A stretch of DNA of 64,000 nucleotides. Origin: Cadophora sp. MPI-SDFR-AT-0126. Lineage: Eukaryota > Ascomycota > Leotiomycetes > Helotiales > Ploettnerulaceae. Both the position numbers and the translations under genes were made by a program. The notes under the pieces were generated by a model. It was not told the origin of the DNA and did no database searches. It saw only the letters and a list, made by a program, of their open reading frames with translations. The DNA is taken from positions 1,054,001 through 1,118,000 of the forward strand of contig JAGMVK010000002.1 of assembly GCA_020747065.1 (NCBI GenBank). Reading direction: 5' to 3'. Numbering within the stretch: the first letter of the stretch is position 1; each line of letters opens with the position of its first letter. Of this stretch, positions 1 through 12,277 are shown one piece after another.

Positions 1-2331
1 AGCTGTGATATCTATGGATGGGAGGACAGGTGTAGCACCAAGGTACTTTGGTCAGTGCGTGACTGTCAGCCTCAATTCCCTGAAGTGGAGTCAACCTTGA
101 GCGATACAAAAGTCCTCGCTCCTTCTGATTCTCCTAGTCTCAGTCTATCGGCGGTGGGTTTGAGGAAGTGATGCAGGGAGTGCATGGTTGATCATCCTAT
201 TGCTCGAAGCCATGGAGCTAAACTTTGCAATAAGAACTGCACACTTGCATCTTTCCTAGTCAGAAAAGGCAAAAGGTCCAAGTATCAGGAAGAGTCAAGA
301 TTTTGATGACCGACAGGATCCCTCGCTGGTACTACTGCGTTTAGTATGACCGTAGCCATCCTGACTTGACGATGTCTAGAAGTCCCAGCATGATTTCTCG
401 AGAGCTTCAATGCTCAGCGGGGTCTCGAAATAGCGTCGTAGTTAGACCGCAAATGGTGGAGAGATTGAGGTCGGTCTTCAAGTTGCTATTCAATGAGAAA
501 CCCGCACTGTGCTGCCGAATTGACTGGATCGTTGGCCAATTCCTACTCGATAGACATCAGAAATAGGTTTCGCAGACGCTTGACGCGCCTTCTTACCTGC
601 GTAGAAGAGGTATCGTCTTCTCTTGTTCCAGTGTCTGACTAGAAGGGGATGTGGAAACAGAGTAAGGGTACCATAGCCGAGATGTCACCAAAGAATGCCT
701 TTCTCTTCCGAACACAATGCCGGGCCACCCGCGTTGGCAGGAGCCGAATTAATAAAAAAGAATTATAAGTTGAACTCTCGGTCCGAGATCAGATATTGGT
801 GAAGCTGTGGAAGCCGTGAAGTTGACATTGACATCCACGAGTACCACCGATTACATCGGCACTAACCATACTGCAGCCAGCCTGACCTTCTCCATCCGCA
901 CTCCAACACGGATCCAAACACTCTGACCACCTTGGTGACTTTCACTGTTTAACATGGGTTAATTAGGTCGAAGAGATCCATGAGCTGGTCTCGGTAATGA
1001 ACTCATTACCTCTTAGCAGGGGAGATATCGCTCCGAGGATGCAGCGTGGAATCGAAGCTCTGTAGCCCAGATGCATCAGATGTGCAAGAAAGACTGCGAC
1101 GTCCTAATTTATAGTGCAGGCTCTGAACAACTCAAGGAGTGCCTTGAGTGATCCGTTGCGTGGCACTTGGTTGATATGGAGTCTCTGAAGCATCGCAACT
1201 TTCCGTATTGCGAGAAGACTTCGACATGACGGACCACAGCAGACCAATTGTCAGGCAAGGAACCTTGAATCTAAACACAAAAGACTATTACGGGTAGAAA
1301 GCAGGAGATAGGTTTGATAGGTCTAAGAAACCATGAAAAAAGCTTGCCTCTCTTCGGATGTTTATTGCGGGTGTAGATACCTCCGTAGATAGGATCCAAA
1401 ATGACTTGCAACAGATCCAACCCACTAAGGATGATACATTTCGCGGAGGGTTTTTCCAGCAGAACGTCTCCTGATCAGGACATGGAGTAAAAGAAAAAGT
1501 TCATGTTCAACTTCCGAATGAGGTTTTGGAGAGAAAGCATTGCACGAAGAAGCAAGCTTGGAGGAACAGCATCAGCGAAAATACGAAAGGCACTGGCTCA
1601 TCTTTCGAAAAGTCATAAATCACTCTGGCTGGCCTCAGCATCTGACAATTCTGCGAGGAACTTGATCATGAGTCTGTCATGATTTTGTAGGACTTTTGAG
1701 GTGTATTGAGAATGGTTGCTTTGAATAAGGCGAAGCCAAAGTAGATGTCTCGATCGATAGGAGTGGGGCAACCCAGCACTAGTTCAGTCCCCTAGCGAGA
1801 TCAACTAGGGGAACGATAGTCGATCCCGGATAGGGGTAGCGAAGGTCTCGACCCCTGCCCTGGAATTCCAAGCTTCCCAGCAATCTCTAAGTCTGGACCG
1901 AGCTTAGGGTGAGTGAGTGAGTGATAAGCTCGAAATTTTGTCCATAGTTTCCCAAGCGCTTCTTTTTAGGGTCCCAAGGAAACGGGATGAGCTTGACTTT
2001 GACTCTGGATGCAACCTTTCGGAAGCAGATTATTTTAAAGCAAGCCCCTGCAAGATGCATTGATCTGGCACTCTCTCAGCTGAGAACTGACGCCTCATGG
2101 GTCCAGAGAATGCCAATATTCGTATCTAACGCCACAATTTCCCAATTTGGTGGAGAGGAAGAGACCCCTGTCAGAAGCAGCAGTAGTTCCCGTCATCTTT
2201 CTTCCGACGGTGGAATCATACAAATAAATCTTCTGGCTTTTGATCTTCTCGACAACCTGATTCTTTTGCCCACCAGTCGTCTGCCAGCAATGCATCTTTA
2301 CTGACCGGTGTCCGTCTCTCCACGGCAGAGA
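1..2331. other. Intergenic, upstream of the DUF5672 gene
   Basis: I see no supportable gene here. Open frames are all short (the longest is about 105 codons), show no recognisable family, and many begin at non-ATG codons. The base composition is balanced, with no tRNA, repeat array or transposon ends. The last few hundred bases should hold the promoter and 5' UTR of the next gene. Confidence 0.5.
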
Positions 2332-3419
2332 ATGGCTCTCGCGCTCCCCTCCCCCTCCGTCCTCCACAACCCCCAGACGAAGAAATGGCTGTACCCCACG
2401 TTGTGGTTCATGCTCGTGGTGTGGTTTCTCAAGTCCACCGTCAATAAGACAGGCCACTACCACGGAGCACACACTCGACTGCTTGCAAACTCCTCACTGT
2501 CACATCTCGTACACGATCTTACACACTCCGAATCATCGGATTCCTTATCGAATAGCGGAAACCAGCCAGGCGTCACGGCAAACGCGAGTACGAGCATCAA
2601 GTCTGCAGTCATAATCGAAACTCGAAGATCAGCAGCTATCATTCCCCTTGTACTACACTTTAGCGCTGTGTTGGGCCCCGACTGGCCTGTCATCATATAT
2701 ACTTCTGCGGAGAACTTTGGGTCGTTTACTACGTCGCAGGCGTTGCTGCGGCATCAGAAGAGTGGAAGGGTGGTCATTCGTTCTTTGCCCGAAGGACTTT
2801 TCTTTCCGAACTGGGACTCGGTGTCGAATTTCTTGACTACGCCGTGGTTGTGGAATGACCTGGCACCCGCGGACCATGTTCTTATTTTTCAGAGTGACAG
2901 TGTTTTGTGCGCCAACAGCGTGAGGAGTGTGGAGGATTTCTTTGAATATGACTATGTGGGAGCACCTATTGCGCCGGAGTTGGGAGTTGGATATAATGGT
3001 GGCCTGAGTTTGAGAAAGAGGAGTACGATGTTGAGGGTTCTGGAAGAGTTCCAGTGGGGTGGTGGTCCTGAAGATCAGTGGTATTTTGCCAGGTAAAGAA
3101 CCTTGAACAGCGGATGAGATGGACGGCTCGCTGACTTGCACAGAATGGCCGAACTTAGAACCGCGGATGAAGAAAGTGGAATAGAGGATGGTATTCGGTT
3201 ACCAACCATGGAGACAGCGAGGACGTTTGCTGTAGAGACTATAGATTATCCCACACCGTTGGGACTGCAGTAAGTACCCGTAGTAAGCTGCGTCTTGACC
3301 TCATACTGACAACTTCTAGTCAACCCACAAGATTTATAGCTGCACATGACCATATGATACCCTTGGACGACTGGTGTCCGGAATATAAATTGGCGCGAAC
3401 AGATCGGATTAATGAGTAG
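2332..3419 (+). CDS. DUF5672 family, glycosyltransferase-like type II membrane protein
   Basis: Three exons are inferred (2332-3092, 3144-3269, 3320-3419), giving 328 aa. Both introns are 50-51 nt with GTAAAG/GTAAGT donors and CAG/TAG acceptors. The start is the first ATG; the longer open frame begins at a GTG eight codons upstream. One hydrophobic segment lies near residues 20-34, after a short cytosolic tail, which suggests a Golgi/ER type II protein. The lumenal part carries the signature stretches of fungal DUF5672 proteins: a strand ending FQSDSVLC, then YDYVGAPI, GYNGGLSLR, EDQWYF and FAVET. This architecture resembles a glycosyltransferase with a nucleotide-sugar binding acidic motif (QSDS), but no donor or acceptor is known. 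Family assignment is fairly secure; enzymatic function is inference. Confidence 0.85.
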
Positions 3420-5331
3420 AATAGTGGGAAATAGAGATTTGTAAAACAACAATACAACAAAAACAAGCAAACAGAATCCTCGCCCCGGAAATATTGCCAG
3501 TTGACACAGACGAATAGTGAGGGCCATGGACGAGGCAGTCAACGTGAGGAATATCAAAGGCTGCTCCAAGAACATCTTCCTCGAGTCAGACCGATGTTCT
3601 TGTAAGCATAAGAGGATTGGAAGAACTGCCGACAAGATACTTCTAGCATGGTCTGGGGCTGGACCGAAAACCTCTCTCGTTGCTATTTAGGTTGGGATAG
3701 GCACTAGGAAGGAGCGACAAGGAAATCTGCATAGCATTAGTCAGCAAATCAGGAGTAAAAAGGAGCTCCAGGAGCATTTGTCTTCCCGACTTCAACATCA
3801 TCTGTCAAGAAAGAGTTCAATCACCGATGCAGCTCCAACCAAAGTCGCATTCGCCGAGCAAACACCGAGACAACTTCGGACTCTCTATCTGTGAGTAATC
3901 TCAAGGGTTCAACATGCAAGAGCATGACTGTGAGAGCTCGGAAGGAGAATCCGCCGCCCTCGCATTCGTCGACAGATTTTTGGCGTGAAACGAGGCCTGG
4001 GGAAAGTTCCAAATCGCAGTCATCAGAGTGGAAACGAGTCGTGTGCGCAGCCCTTGGCTTCTTGGATAGGCTGTCTAACTTTGAGGCGTTGATAATATTA
4101 AATTTTATGCCAGTTTTTCTTCAGGCCTTCTGTTCCTTTCCTTTTGTGATCATTTTTTTCTTGCTGGACTCTTTTACCACACTATTTCCCCCGGACTCTC
4201 TCTCTCTCTCTCTTTGTGTTGTCTGAAGATAGTCGCACTTTAGTTCAGGTGCTCTCATTTTGCCTTTCATTCCGCAGAACCGAGCGTTCTCCGCGTCGCC
4301 TAGTTCCCCAGGTAGACTGCAGCGCTCAGATCTCGTCCAAGTGTACATAAAGCTTCTGCACAGTCGAAAGTCACGGCTGTCTTCAACACATCAAATGACG
4401 ATACCGAAACTATTAAGTTGATCGCCGAACATGCCTCGGCCGGGGTTGGATGGCCATCTCAGGTTTTGGCTACGGAACAATTGTATGTTCCCGGGCGAAC
4501 TTAGAGCGACAATTCTCCATCCCTTCGTATGTTTGTTTTCTGTTTGAGACCACTCACAACTATTGAATGTGCACATGGCAAACAGTGGTAGAAATGCACA
4601 GTCATTTTTACGATCGTGATTAACCACATGCTTTGCCTCTTTTGTGGAGAGCGCGTCCCATTCTCCACGTTCTTTAGCACAACCGATCCATAGACGTATC
4701 TCCACGATCTTCGGTAATCCACAATTCTTCGCAAGCCCCTTTATTCCATCCACTTTCTCCAAAAATGATCACCGTTCCCGAACGTAGTGTCAATCTTGCG
4801 GCTCTTTCACGGGTGCTTCCCTTCGGGTAGTCTAGGCTATCCTAGCATGAGCAGGACTTTGACCTCTGCTAAGAATTCTAAACTCGGTCTTGAACCCATG
4901 GAATTTACTAACAAGTACCGCCATCTAAAATCTAGGACTTCCCATTGGCGCTCAATTCTCGCTTCCGAGCTGACGAAGTTTCGCGAAGCCCTTGAAACTA
5001 AACTCTGCAGGTGTTTGGATGATGCTTGAAAGTCTCCGACAGCGCATTAAATCTCAATATTGAGCGATGCTTCCCATTGGCTACTTATGAGAACTCTCTA
5101 CTACATGAAGCGAACTGACTCGCTGAAGAACATGGAGGTTGCCTCCAGCGAGGATTTCGCAGATGCATACATAGGTGATGACCACGGCCGGCTTGAGTCA
5201 TCTGGTCGTTCAGTCTCACTTCTGCTTCTGATATCCGTCTAAACTGCGCTGGGGCTTGTAGACTCTGTCTTGATGTTACAATACTGGATCCTCCATCTTC
5301 TTCTCCTCTCCTTTGAGCCTGATCAATCGTC
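3420..5331. other. Intergenic
   Basis: About 1.9 kb between two plus-strand genes. It contains the 3' end of the DUF5672 gene, a CT microsatellite and the promoter of the membrane-protein gene. Open frames of 60-130 codons occur on both strands, but they overlap each other, often start at non-ATG codons, and match nothing I recognise. Confidence 0.5.
4196..4213. repeat. CT dinucleotide microsatellite
   Basis: Nine perfect CT units in a row, flanked by pyrimidine-rich sequence. A simple-sequence tract with no gene attached. Confidence 0.9.
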
Positions 5332-6785
5332 ATGATCACTCTACTTTCCGATGATTTCAAGCCGCTCGTTGTCACTCAGTCTGATCTGGTCATTGCATCT
5401 ATTGCTTGGGGGTTCACTCTTGGCTTCGGTTTTCTCACCACATGTAAGTGGAGATTGAGTTCTATATATGGCCTTGGACTGTTCTAATGGCGTTGATAGG
5501 GACTGCCATCAAGCAGACAACAGAGGTTGGGCGACGATATGGATTTTCTAGAATTCATTCGCCGTATATTGTTATGATATGGCTGGAGATTCTCGTTTGT
5601 TTGATATTCTGCATAATATGTTGGCTCCACTTGAATGGCAATATTCCACCAAGGTATGGTTTTCAGGGTCCATCTAGCTACTTGATTGATGTCTAATGGT
5701 TTACAGCTTTGCGTTCTTCTTCGTCATTCGTAAGTGTTATACGCAGCACCACTGTCACCAGCCTAACAAGCTCAGTGACGACATGGGCACTCCAAGTACA
5801 ATTCTTGCTCCAGATCATCATCAACCGAGTCGCTATACTCCTCACGAATAAGATGAAGGCACTAAGAATTAAGATTGCGGTTGCTGTCTTGATCACTGCC
5901 ATCAACATCTCTGTGTATTGCATCTGTAAGAATACCTCCTCTCTGAGATTCCAGTACGAATATTGATGACCTATATGCTAGGGATCCCAGCACGACTGCA
6001 AGTTTCCCAAAGATACATCCATATCAACGACGTTTGGGATCGATGTGAGAAGTGCATCTACCTGCTAGTAGATGGAGCCTTGAACTACTATTTTATCCGG
6101 ATTGTGAAAACCAGGCTGGTACGCCAAGGTTTGATCAAGTATGATCGGTTGGTGCGTTTCAACCAAGGGATCGTCATTCTCTCTCTCAGCATGGACTGCT
6201 TAATTATTGGGATGATGAGCCTGAATAATGGATTTGTGTAAGAATCCCATCCAAGTGTCCCTCAAGTTCATCTACTCACCAAACAGATACATGCAATTTC
6301 ACCCAGTCGCATACATGGTCAAACTCAACATCGAAATGTCGATGGCGGAGATGATCGTCCGGATAGCATCAGACAAGGAAAACTTGAATATAATGGGCCA
6401 CCACAAGAACAGCGTTGCCACTCAACTCACGAAGACGTTCGGGACCTCAAAGGATGTCAGCTGGAAGATGGATGCCTCTGCAACAGGAGCATCCGCCAAA
6501 ATGGAAAACATAACATTCAATGCAAAGCGAGAAGTACATGTCGTCGTCGAGCGGAGGAAGAGCGTGGGAAGTTCAAGTACAGAAGCAAGTTTATCGAAGA
6601 CAACGTGGGATGAGAGGAATTACGCTGGAAGCCAGGAGGATATCCTTCCGTTGAAGGAACAGGATTCGAAGAAGGATTTCAAGCAGGAAGCTAGCGATAA
6701 CATAACAGGGATTGAGAGGGCGGGAGGTATGGGTATGACGGTGAAGATTTGGGGACCGCCTGAGACGAAAGAATTGTATCCTTGA
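5332..6785 (+). CDS. Uncharacterised fungal multi-spanning membrane protein
   Basis: Six exons can be joined in frame: 5332-5443, 5500-5653, 5707-5729, 5776-5925, 5982-6237 and 6287-6785. They encode 397 aa, and all five introns (46-56 nt) have GT...AG ends. The N-terminal ~240 residues hold about six or seven hydrophobic segments. Within them is the conserved-looking stretch YIHINDVWDRCEK, and later FNQGIVILSLSMDCLIIGMM and QFHPVAYMVKLNIEMSMA. The last ~140 residues are hydrophilic and rich in Ser, Lys and Glu, so probably a cytosolic tail. The layout is that of a seven-helix fungal plasma-membrane protein. I recognise the family as widespread and uncharacterised in Pezizomycotina, but cannot assign a ligand, and it does not show the PTH11/CFEM features I would need to call it a receptor. 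The 23-nt third exon is the least certain part. Confidence 0.75.
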
Positions 6786-7825
6786 GAACAAGCAGCATTG
6801 CGTGAGACTGTACAATTACTAGACATGGGATTTGCATATCTTAGACATAGGCACCATAATATGATCCTGGGAGAAGTTTAGTCCGACATTTGAAAGTATT
6901 TAAAACGTCGGTTGGCTGTCAATACTCGGCTCGAGAGCAAGCGAATTAAAACAACATACACAAATTCTCCAAGCGAGGCAGCTCATGAGCATGAAGGGCA
7001 AAGAAGGGTGGCAAGTGCCCGCCCATGTTGCAAACAAGCAAACATTCTTCCAATTTACCGATTGATGCCAATCGTACCGAGGGGCTACAAAGCGGCAACA
7101 TTAAAATTTTGACTCCAACAAACCGAAATACTAAAAGATAAAACTCTTTTTTTCCTCACGATTGTTCTGCTGAGAAGGCATGGCGGAAGGGAAGTAGGAT
7201 CGGAAATAGGGTCGGATAAAGCGGAATTACCTCGGCTGGCCTGCTCTCTGCGGGTGTTGTCGCTTCGGAGAGAGGCGGCGGTGGGCATTTTACGGGCAGA
7301 GGGAGCTGCCGAGGTTCGACTGCATATCGATAGAGATGTCAACATCGTCATTTCGCTTGATAACACATGCAAGAATGGGAGAAACAAACAAATATATCCC
7401 ACTGCTGGAATCTCAACTTCTCACCACCAGGCATCCGCAATCTCCACGAATTTGCACTGTGTCCACGATTCGATTGCAAGATCAACAACGTCATTTTGGA
7501 GACTATCCCCAGACTTTCATCGGCAATAGAGCGGCAACAAACTGCAACGCCGTTACTGGGGTTCCCCACATTCACAAGCTTCGTTTCTTACCAAACACTG
7601 CATTCCCCTCCACCCGGAGCCGTGCTGCTCTATCCGCTCTTCTGGGCTCTGCCGATTAGCTCCTCATTGCCGTGGTATTTATTTGAAGCTCCCTCCAATG
7701 ATGTAGCAGTCTCATCTGACGTATGAAAAGCATATAGCTCGCCGTGCTCGCCCTCCTCAATCCTCCAAAGCTTCTCCTCTTTAGAATCAAGCACATTTCT
7801 GCGAAGCACCAAATATACATACACA
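6786..7825. other. Promoter region of malate synthase
   Basis: About 1 kb between the membrane-protein gene and malate synthase. The small open frames here are unsupported. The distal part is AT-rich, and the last 250 bases are C-rich and end in an A-rich leader before the ATG. I could not identify FacB or CreA sites with confidence by eye. Confidence 0.45.
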
Positions 7826-9560
7826 ATGGCTACCACCGAATCTATTCTCCAGGGCGTCAACGTCGCTGGCACAATTAACGACTTCAACGGCAAGATCCTC
7901 AGCAAAGACGCCCTTGCATTCCTCGCTCTCCTTCACAGATCCTTCAATGGCACCCGCAAGCAACTTCTTCAACGACGTGTGATCAGACAAGCAGAGCTCG
8001 ACAAGGGTTCTCTGCCAGACTTTCTCCCAGAAACCAGACATATCCGCGAGAATGATGCATGGAGGGGAGCAAAGCCTGCACCAGGGCTGATTGACCGGAG
8101 AGTGGAGATCACAGGCCCAACAGATCGCAAGATGGTCGTAAATGCCTTGAACTCGAATGTCTGGACATATATGGCAGATTTTGAAGGTATTCATCTCTAC
8201 TATTCGTCGTATGACCATCAGCTGATTTGAACTTGATCAGATTCGAGCGCTCCCACTTGGGACAACATGATCAACGGTCAAGTCAACTTGTACGATGCTA
8301 TCCGCAAGCAAGTTGACTTCAAGCAAGGAGAGAAGGAATACAAGCTACGAACCGACCGCACACTCCCAACACTCATTGTTCGACCTCGAGGGTGGCACTT
8401 GGAGGAGAAGCACTTGACTGTTGATGGCGAGCCAATCTCTGGCAGTCTTTTCGATTTCGGTCTTTACTTCTTCCACAATGCAAAGGAGCTGATCAGGCGG
8501 GGAACTGGTCCATACTTCTACCTCCCAAAGATGGAATCCCATCTCGAGGCTCGTCTCTGGAACGATGTTTTCAACCTCGCCCAAGATTTCATCGGTATTC
8601 CCCGCGGCACAATCAGAGGTACTGTCTTGATTGAGACCATCCTCGCTGCTTTTGAGATGGACGAGATCATCTACGAGCTTCGAGACCACTCCTCAGGCCT
8701 GAACTGCGGAAGGTGGGATTACATTTTCAGTGTAATCAAGAAGTTCCGCCAGAATTCCAACTTTGTCCTCCCCGACAGATCCGCCGTCACAATGACCGTC
8801 CCATTCATGGATGCCTACGTCAAGCTTCTCATCCAGACCTGCCACAGACGTCAGGTGCATGCCATGGGCGGCATGGCCGCTCAGATTCCCATCAAGGACG
8901 ACAAAGCTGCGAACGACAAGGCAATGGAAGGTGTCTACGCTGACAAACTCCGTGAAGTCAAGGCTGGCCACGACGGAACCTGGGTTGCTCACCCAGCACT
9001 CGCCGCCATCGCATCGGAAGTGTTCAACAAGCATATGCCAACTCCCAACCAGATGTTCGTCCGTCGTGAAGACGTCAAGATCGGGCAGAACGACCTTCTG
9101 AACATGAACGTCCCAGGCAAGATCACCGAGGACGGTATCCGCAAGAACTTGAACATCGGCCTCGGATACATGGAGGGCTGGCTCCGTGGCGTCGGCTGTG
9201 TTCCCATCAACTACTTGATGGAGGATGCTGCCACCGCTGAAGTGAGTCGTAGTCAGTTGTGGCAATGGGTGAAGCACGGTGTCCCCACCGCTGAGGGCAA
9301 GAAGGTCGATAAGGCGTACGCGCTGAAGCTATTGAAGGAGCAGGCGGAGGAGTTGGCTTCGAAGGGTCAGAAGGGGAACAAGTACCACCTGGCTGCTCAG
9401 TACTTCTCTGGACAAGTCACTGGAGAGGATTACGCTGATTTCTTGACTTCGTGAGTTCATCCTCCTTCCCATATCTGAGTGCTTACTGACTGAATTGTCC
9501 AGATTGCTGTATAACGAAATCACGAGCGTAGGAAATTCGTCGCCGGCATCGAAGTTGTAA
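7826..9560 (+). CDS. acuE: Malate synthase, peroxisomal/glyoxysomal
   Basis: Condenses glyoxylate with acetyl-CoA to malate in the glyoxylate bypass, needed for growth on acetate and fatty acids. Three exons (7826-8186, 8241-9450, 9503-9560) give 542 aa, the normal length for the class A enzyme. The malate synthase signature is intact ([16 protein letters not shown]). The substrate-binding region IVRPRGWH and the catalytic-loop region [12 protein letters not shown] near the C-terminus are present. The last exon of 18 codons supplies the C-terminus PASKL, so the protein ends in SKL, a canonical PTS1 peroxisome-targeting signal. That supports the third exon. Known fungal orthologues are induced by acetate and repressed by glucose; the sequence does not prove that here. 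Confidence 0.97.
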
Positions 9561-10508
9561 CCTTGTACCTTTTCAATATCTTTAAAGCGAAAATTGTTAG
9601 CCCTTTCAAAGCTCCATGTACGAATTATATGATCGAATGCAATTCAAGTTATTTATTAAACAACCACTGATGATTCCGTGTCAAGTATAATAAGTGCGCG
9701 ATCTCGAACTCACCAATTCAGCTCGCTTTCGGTCTCGCTTGTACGCCACGCCACTATTTTCATGGATTACACTGTTAATGCTTTGGGGGAGGTTCAGCTT
9801 GAACTTCCTGACATTGATCATTTCAAACATTTCAAAGCGCCCATAGTAATGAACATAAGACCTTCCTTTCCACTTCAAAGCACCTAGCATCCTGCTAAAG
9901 AACAGTCTCCAAAAGTTTCGAGACCCCTCATCCGATAACCTCCTAACCTCTCAGCCTTGTCGCCCGCCAAGTCTCGCCCTCAATAGCGCAACCCCTTTTT
10001 CCTCACTAGCCGCTAGGGGCCTGTCCCAGTCTCCAATTCCCCCCGTGTCGTTCAACCTCATCCCACCGAAAAACAGACTTGTCAGCCAGTCAGCCACAAC
10101 CCATGAACCAACATGGCCCATGGCCGCATGTGTAATAGCAAGCGCCCCGAAATGGACAAGGCCTTGTGCCCCTTCAAGACTATATGCGCCCCCACTATGG
10201 CCCAGCCATACTCGCTCAGCCTTCTCGGGGTTGATAGGGGATTGAGCTTTGTGGAACATGGGCAGGCAAGTATTCTGCGACAACCACAGTACCTTTCTCT
10301 TCGCATCTTGACTTTTGACTTGTTCCAAGAGTCGGTTCTTGTTTGCAAACACGTCTCTCAAGTGGTAGTCCACTCCTTCTCAATGTCCTTTTGATCACTC
10401 ATTTATTTTTATTCATACTGTTTATTTGATTTTTGTATATCCTTTGAATTTCCTGCGAAACAGCGAGCGCGCGAAATCCTCCAACGAAACTCGAATAGAC
10501 AGACAGCC
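9561..10508. other. Intergenic between malate synthase and GT92 gene
   Basis: Holds the AT-rich malate synthase 3' UTR (to about 9700) and the promoter of the glycosyltransferase gene. A minus-strand open frame lies inside it and is listed separately with low confidence. Confidence 0.5.
9951..10259 (-). CDS. Possible small hypothetical protein
   Basis: Open frame of 102 codons from an ATG. The frame extends 38 codons further upstream to a GTG, just after an in-frame stop. The middle is hydrophobic (GLVHFGALAITHAAMGHVG, then WLTSLFFGG), so it could be a small membrane protein. I recognise no family. It overlaps the likely promoter and 5' UTR of the downstream plus-strand gene, which argues against it. 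Confidence 0.18.
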   Translation of the reverse strand: MFHKAQSPINPEKAERVWLGHSGGAYSLEGAQGLVHFGALAITHAAMGHVGSWVVADWLTSLFFGGMRLNDTGGIGDWDRPLAASEEKGVALLRARLGGRQG

Positions 10509-11717
10509 ATGCTGTCCGACTTCAGCACCGAACAGGCCCTCAAGAGCATCCAGCAGATACAATGGAAGCACATATTAATTTTCACCATCTGCCTCATGGG
10601 CCTTCACTTCATCCTCTTCGAAGAAACCCCCTCCGAACTCAGCGCATCTCCTCCCCCTCCAGCAGCAGCACCACCCTCCTCGACAGCTGGACAAAAGCCC
10701 AAATCGAAACCCAAACCACCGCCCGTAGTCGACGTCTCGGATGCAGAGAAACCACACGTCGAAACCACACCTCCATTCCTAATGGCGCAGCCCGCAGACG
10801 GCAACATCGACAAACCATTCGACAGCATCCCGATCGCCGAACCGATCGCAGTATGCATGTCCGTGAAGGACCAGGCGGTAGACATGATCGAGTTCTTCGT
10901 ACACCACTACCACAATATGGGGATCAGGCGGTTCTATGTCATGGATGACGGGTCGGATCCGCCGCTGTCGAGTTTCCAGTATCCTGGGATTCCGAGGACG
11001 GCCCTGACGTTCACGTACCAGGAACGTGAGAGTAGAGATGGGTATATGCAGTTGACGTTCTATACGTGGTGTATAGAGCGGTATAGGGAGAGACATACGT
11101 GGATAGCTTTTATGGATGTTGATGAGTTTTTGGAGACGCCGGGGCCGGAGACGTTGGGTGAGGTTTTGAAGACATTTGAGGATGATGATTCGGTGGGCGC
11201 TTTGGGTGTTAAGTGAGTAGTTCTATCCCCAACTTCTGCACCAAGTCCAAATATGGCGATTGTGAAGAAGAGAATGCTAACAGAGAGGATCAGCTGGCGA
11301 ATGCACACTTCCTCGGGCCTAATATCTCGCCCTGAATCCGTCCGCAAAGCCTTCACAACCTGCATCTACGACGACCTCTCGCACAACGGCGACGACTCGG
11401 CCAACAGCCACATCAAATCCATCGTCAAGATGTCGCACGCGGGGCCGCCCATGAACCCGCACAAGTTCGAGACGTCGCCTGGCTCGCACACCGTAGGCGA
11501 GAATGGGGACGTGATTGAGACGGATGCGTGGAGGCGGCCGATCACGCGGACGAGGATTGGGTTGCATCACTATGCGGTGAAGAGTAGGCAGGAGTTTGAG
11601 GCGAAGATGGAGAGGGGGAATGGGATGACGGATCCGAAGGGGGAGGCGTTTTGGACGGAGATTGAGAGTGGGAATCCGCATGTTAATTGTAGTGAGATGG
11701 CGGCTTACGAGCCGTAG
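10509..11717 (+). CDS. Glycosyltransferase family 92-like type II membrane protein
   Basis: Two exons (10509-11212 and 11294-11717; intron 81 nt, GTGAGT donor, CAG acceptor) encode 375 aa. One transmembrane helix lies near residues 20-37, followed by a Pro/Ser/Ala-rich stem (about 40-95). The catalytic domain starts near residue 112 with AVCMSVKDQAVDMIEFF and FYVMDDGSD. It has the metal/nucleotide-sugar DxD motif in AFMDVDEFLE (Asp203 and Asp205) and continues across the intron with NWRMHTSSG and RPESVRKAF. This matches the GT92/DUF23-like fold of Golgi glycosyltransferases. Sugar and acceptor are unknown. Codons switch from C-rich in the 5' half of each exon to G-rich in the 3' half. Confidence 0.87.
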
Positions 11718-12277
11718 GTAATGCAAGAAGATTTGAACAACTAGTGAGGCGTGATTTTATGCTCTCTTGGACCTGTGAGTTTGAGGCATGTAACTGGAGA
11801 CTGATCATGGAGTTCGAGCTACTTCAAATGAAATAGGTTCAAGCTGCCAGCATGCTCTTGAACGAGAATCGTCATTTTTGTAGTGCGTAGAAGACCTCCC
11901 TTTCGTCGAGCCACAATTTACTGTGCATTTCGACCTGATGAACTCGCACATGTGTCCTGTAGCATGTGAGTCGGAATTGGGAAGGGACGGAACAGTGATT
12001 CAAGAAGTTGGTTGCAGGAAGAATGTCAGTCACTATTCGGACACCTTATTTAATCATTTTCGAGGTCTTACATAGTGAAGATCACCACTGAGTGAACTGG
12101 TCGCAGGCGTCTTGAGACACTACATACTCGCATCAGTTCACAGACGTAGAGAGGCTATGTTAGGCTGCATATTCATCCACTTCATTCATATTCACAAATC
12201 TACACACGTTCTTGGGTATGCGAACCCGAACGTCAAATTTATACAAAGAGGGGGTTCCACATCTTCCAATCAACCCT
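11718..12277. other. Convergent intergenic region
   Basis: Shared 3' region between the GT92 gene (plus) and fumarase (minus). It should contain both polyadenylation regions. No gene is seen. Confidence 0.6.

Noticed and set aside
8693..9277. 194-codon minus-strand frame inside malate synthase
   Set aside because: Antisense shadow of the strongly biased malate synthase coding sequence.
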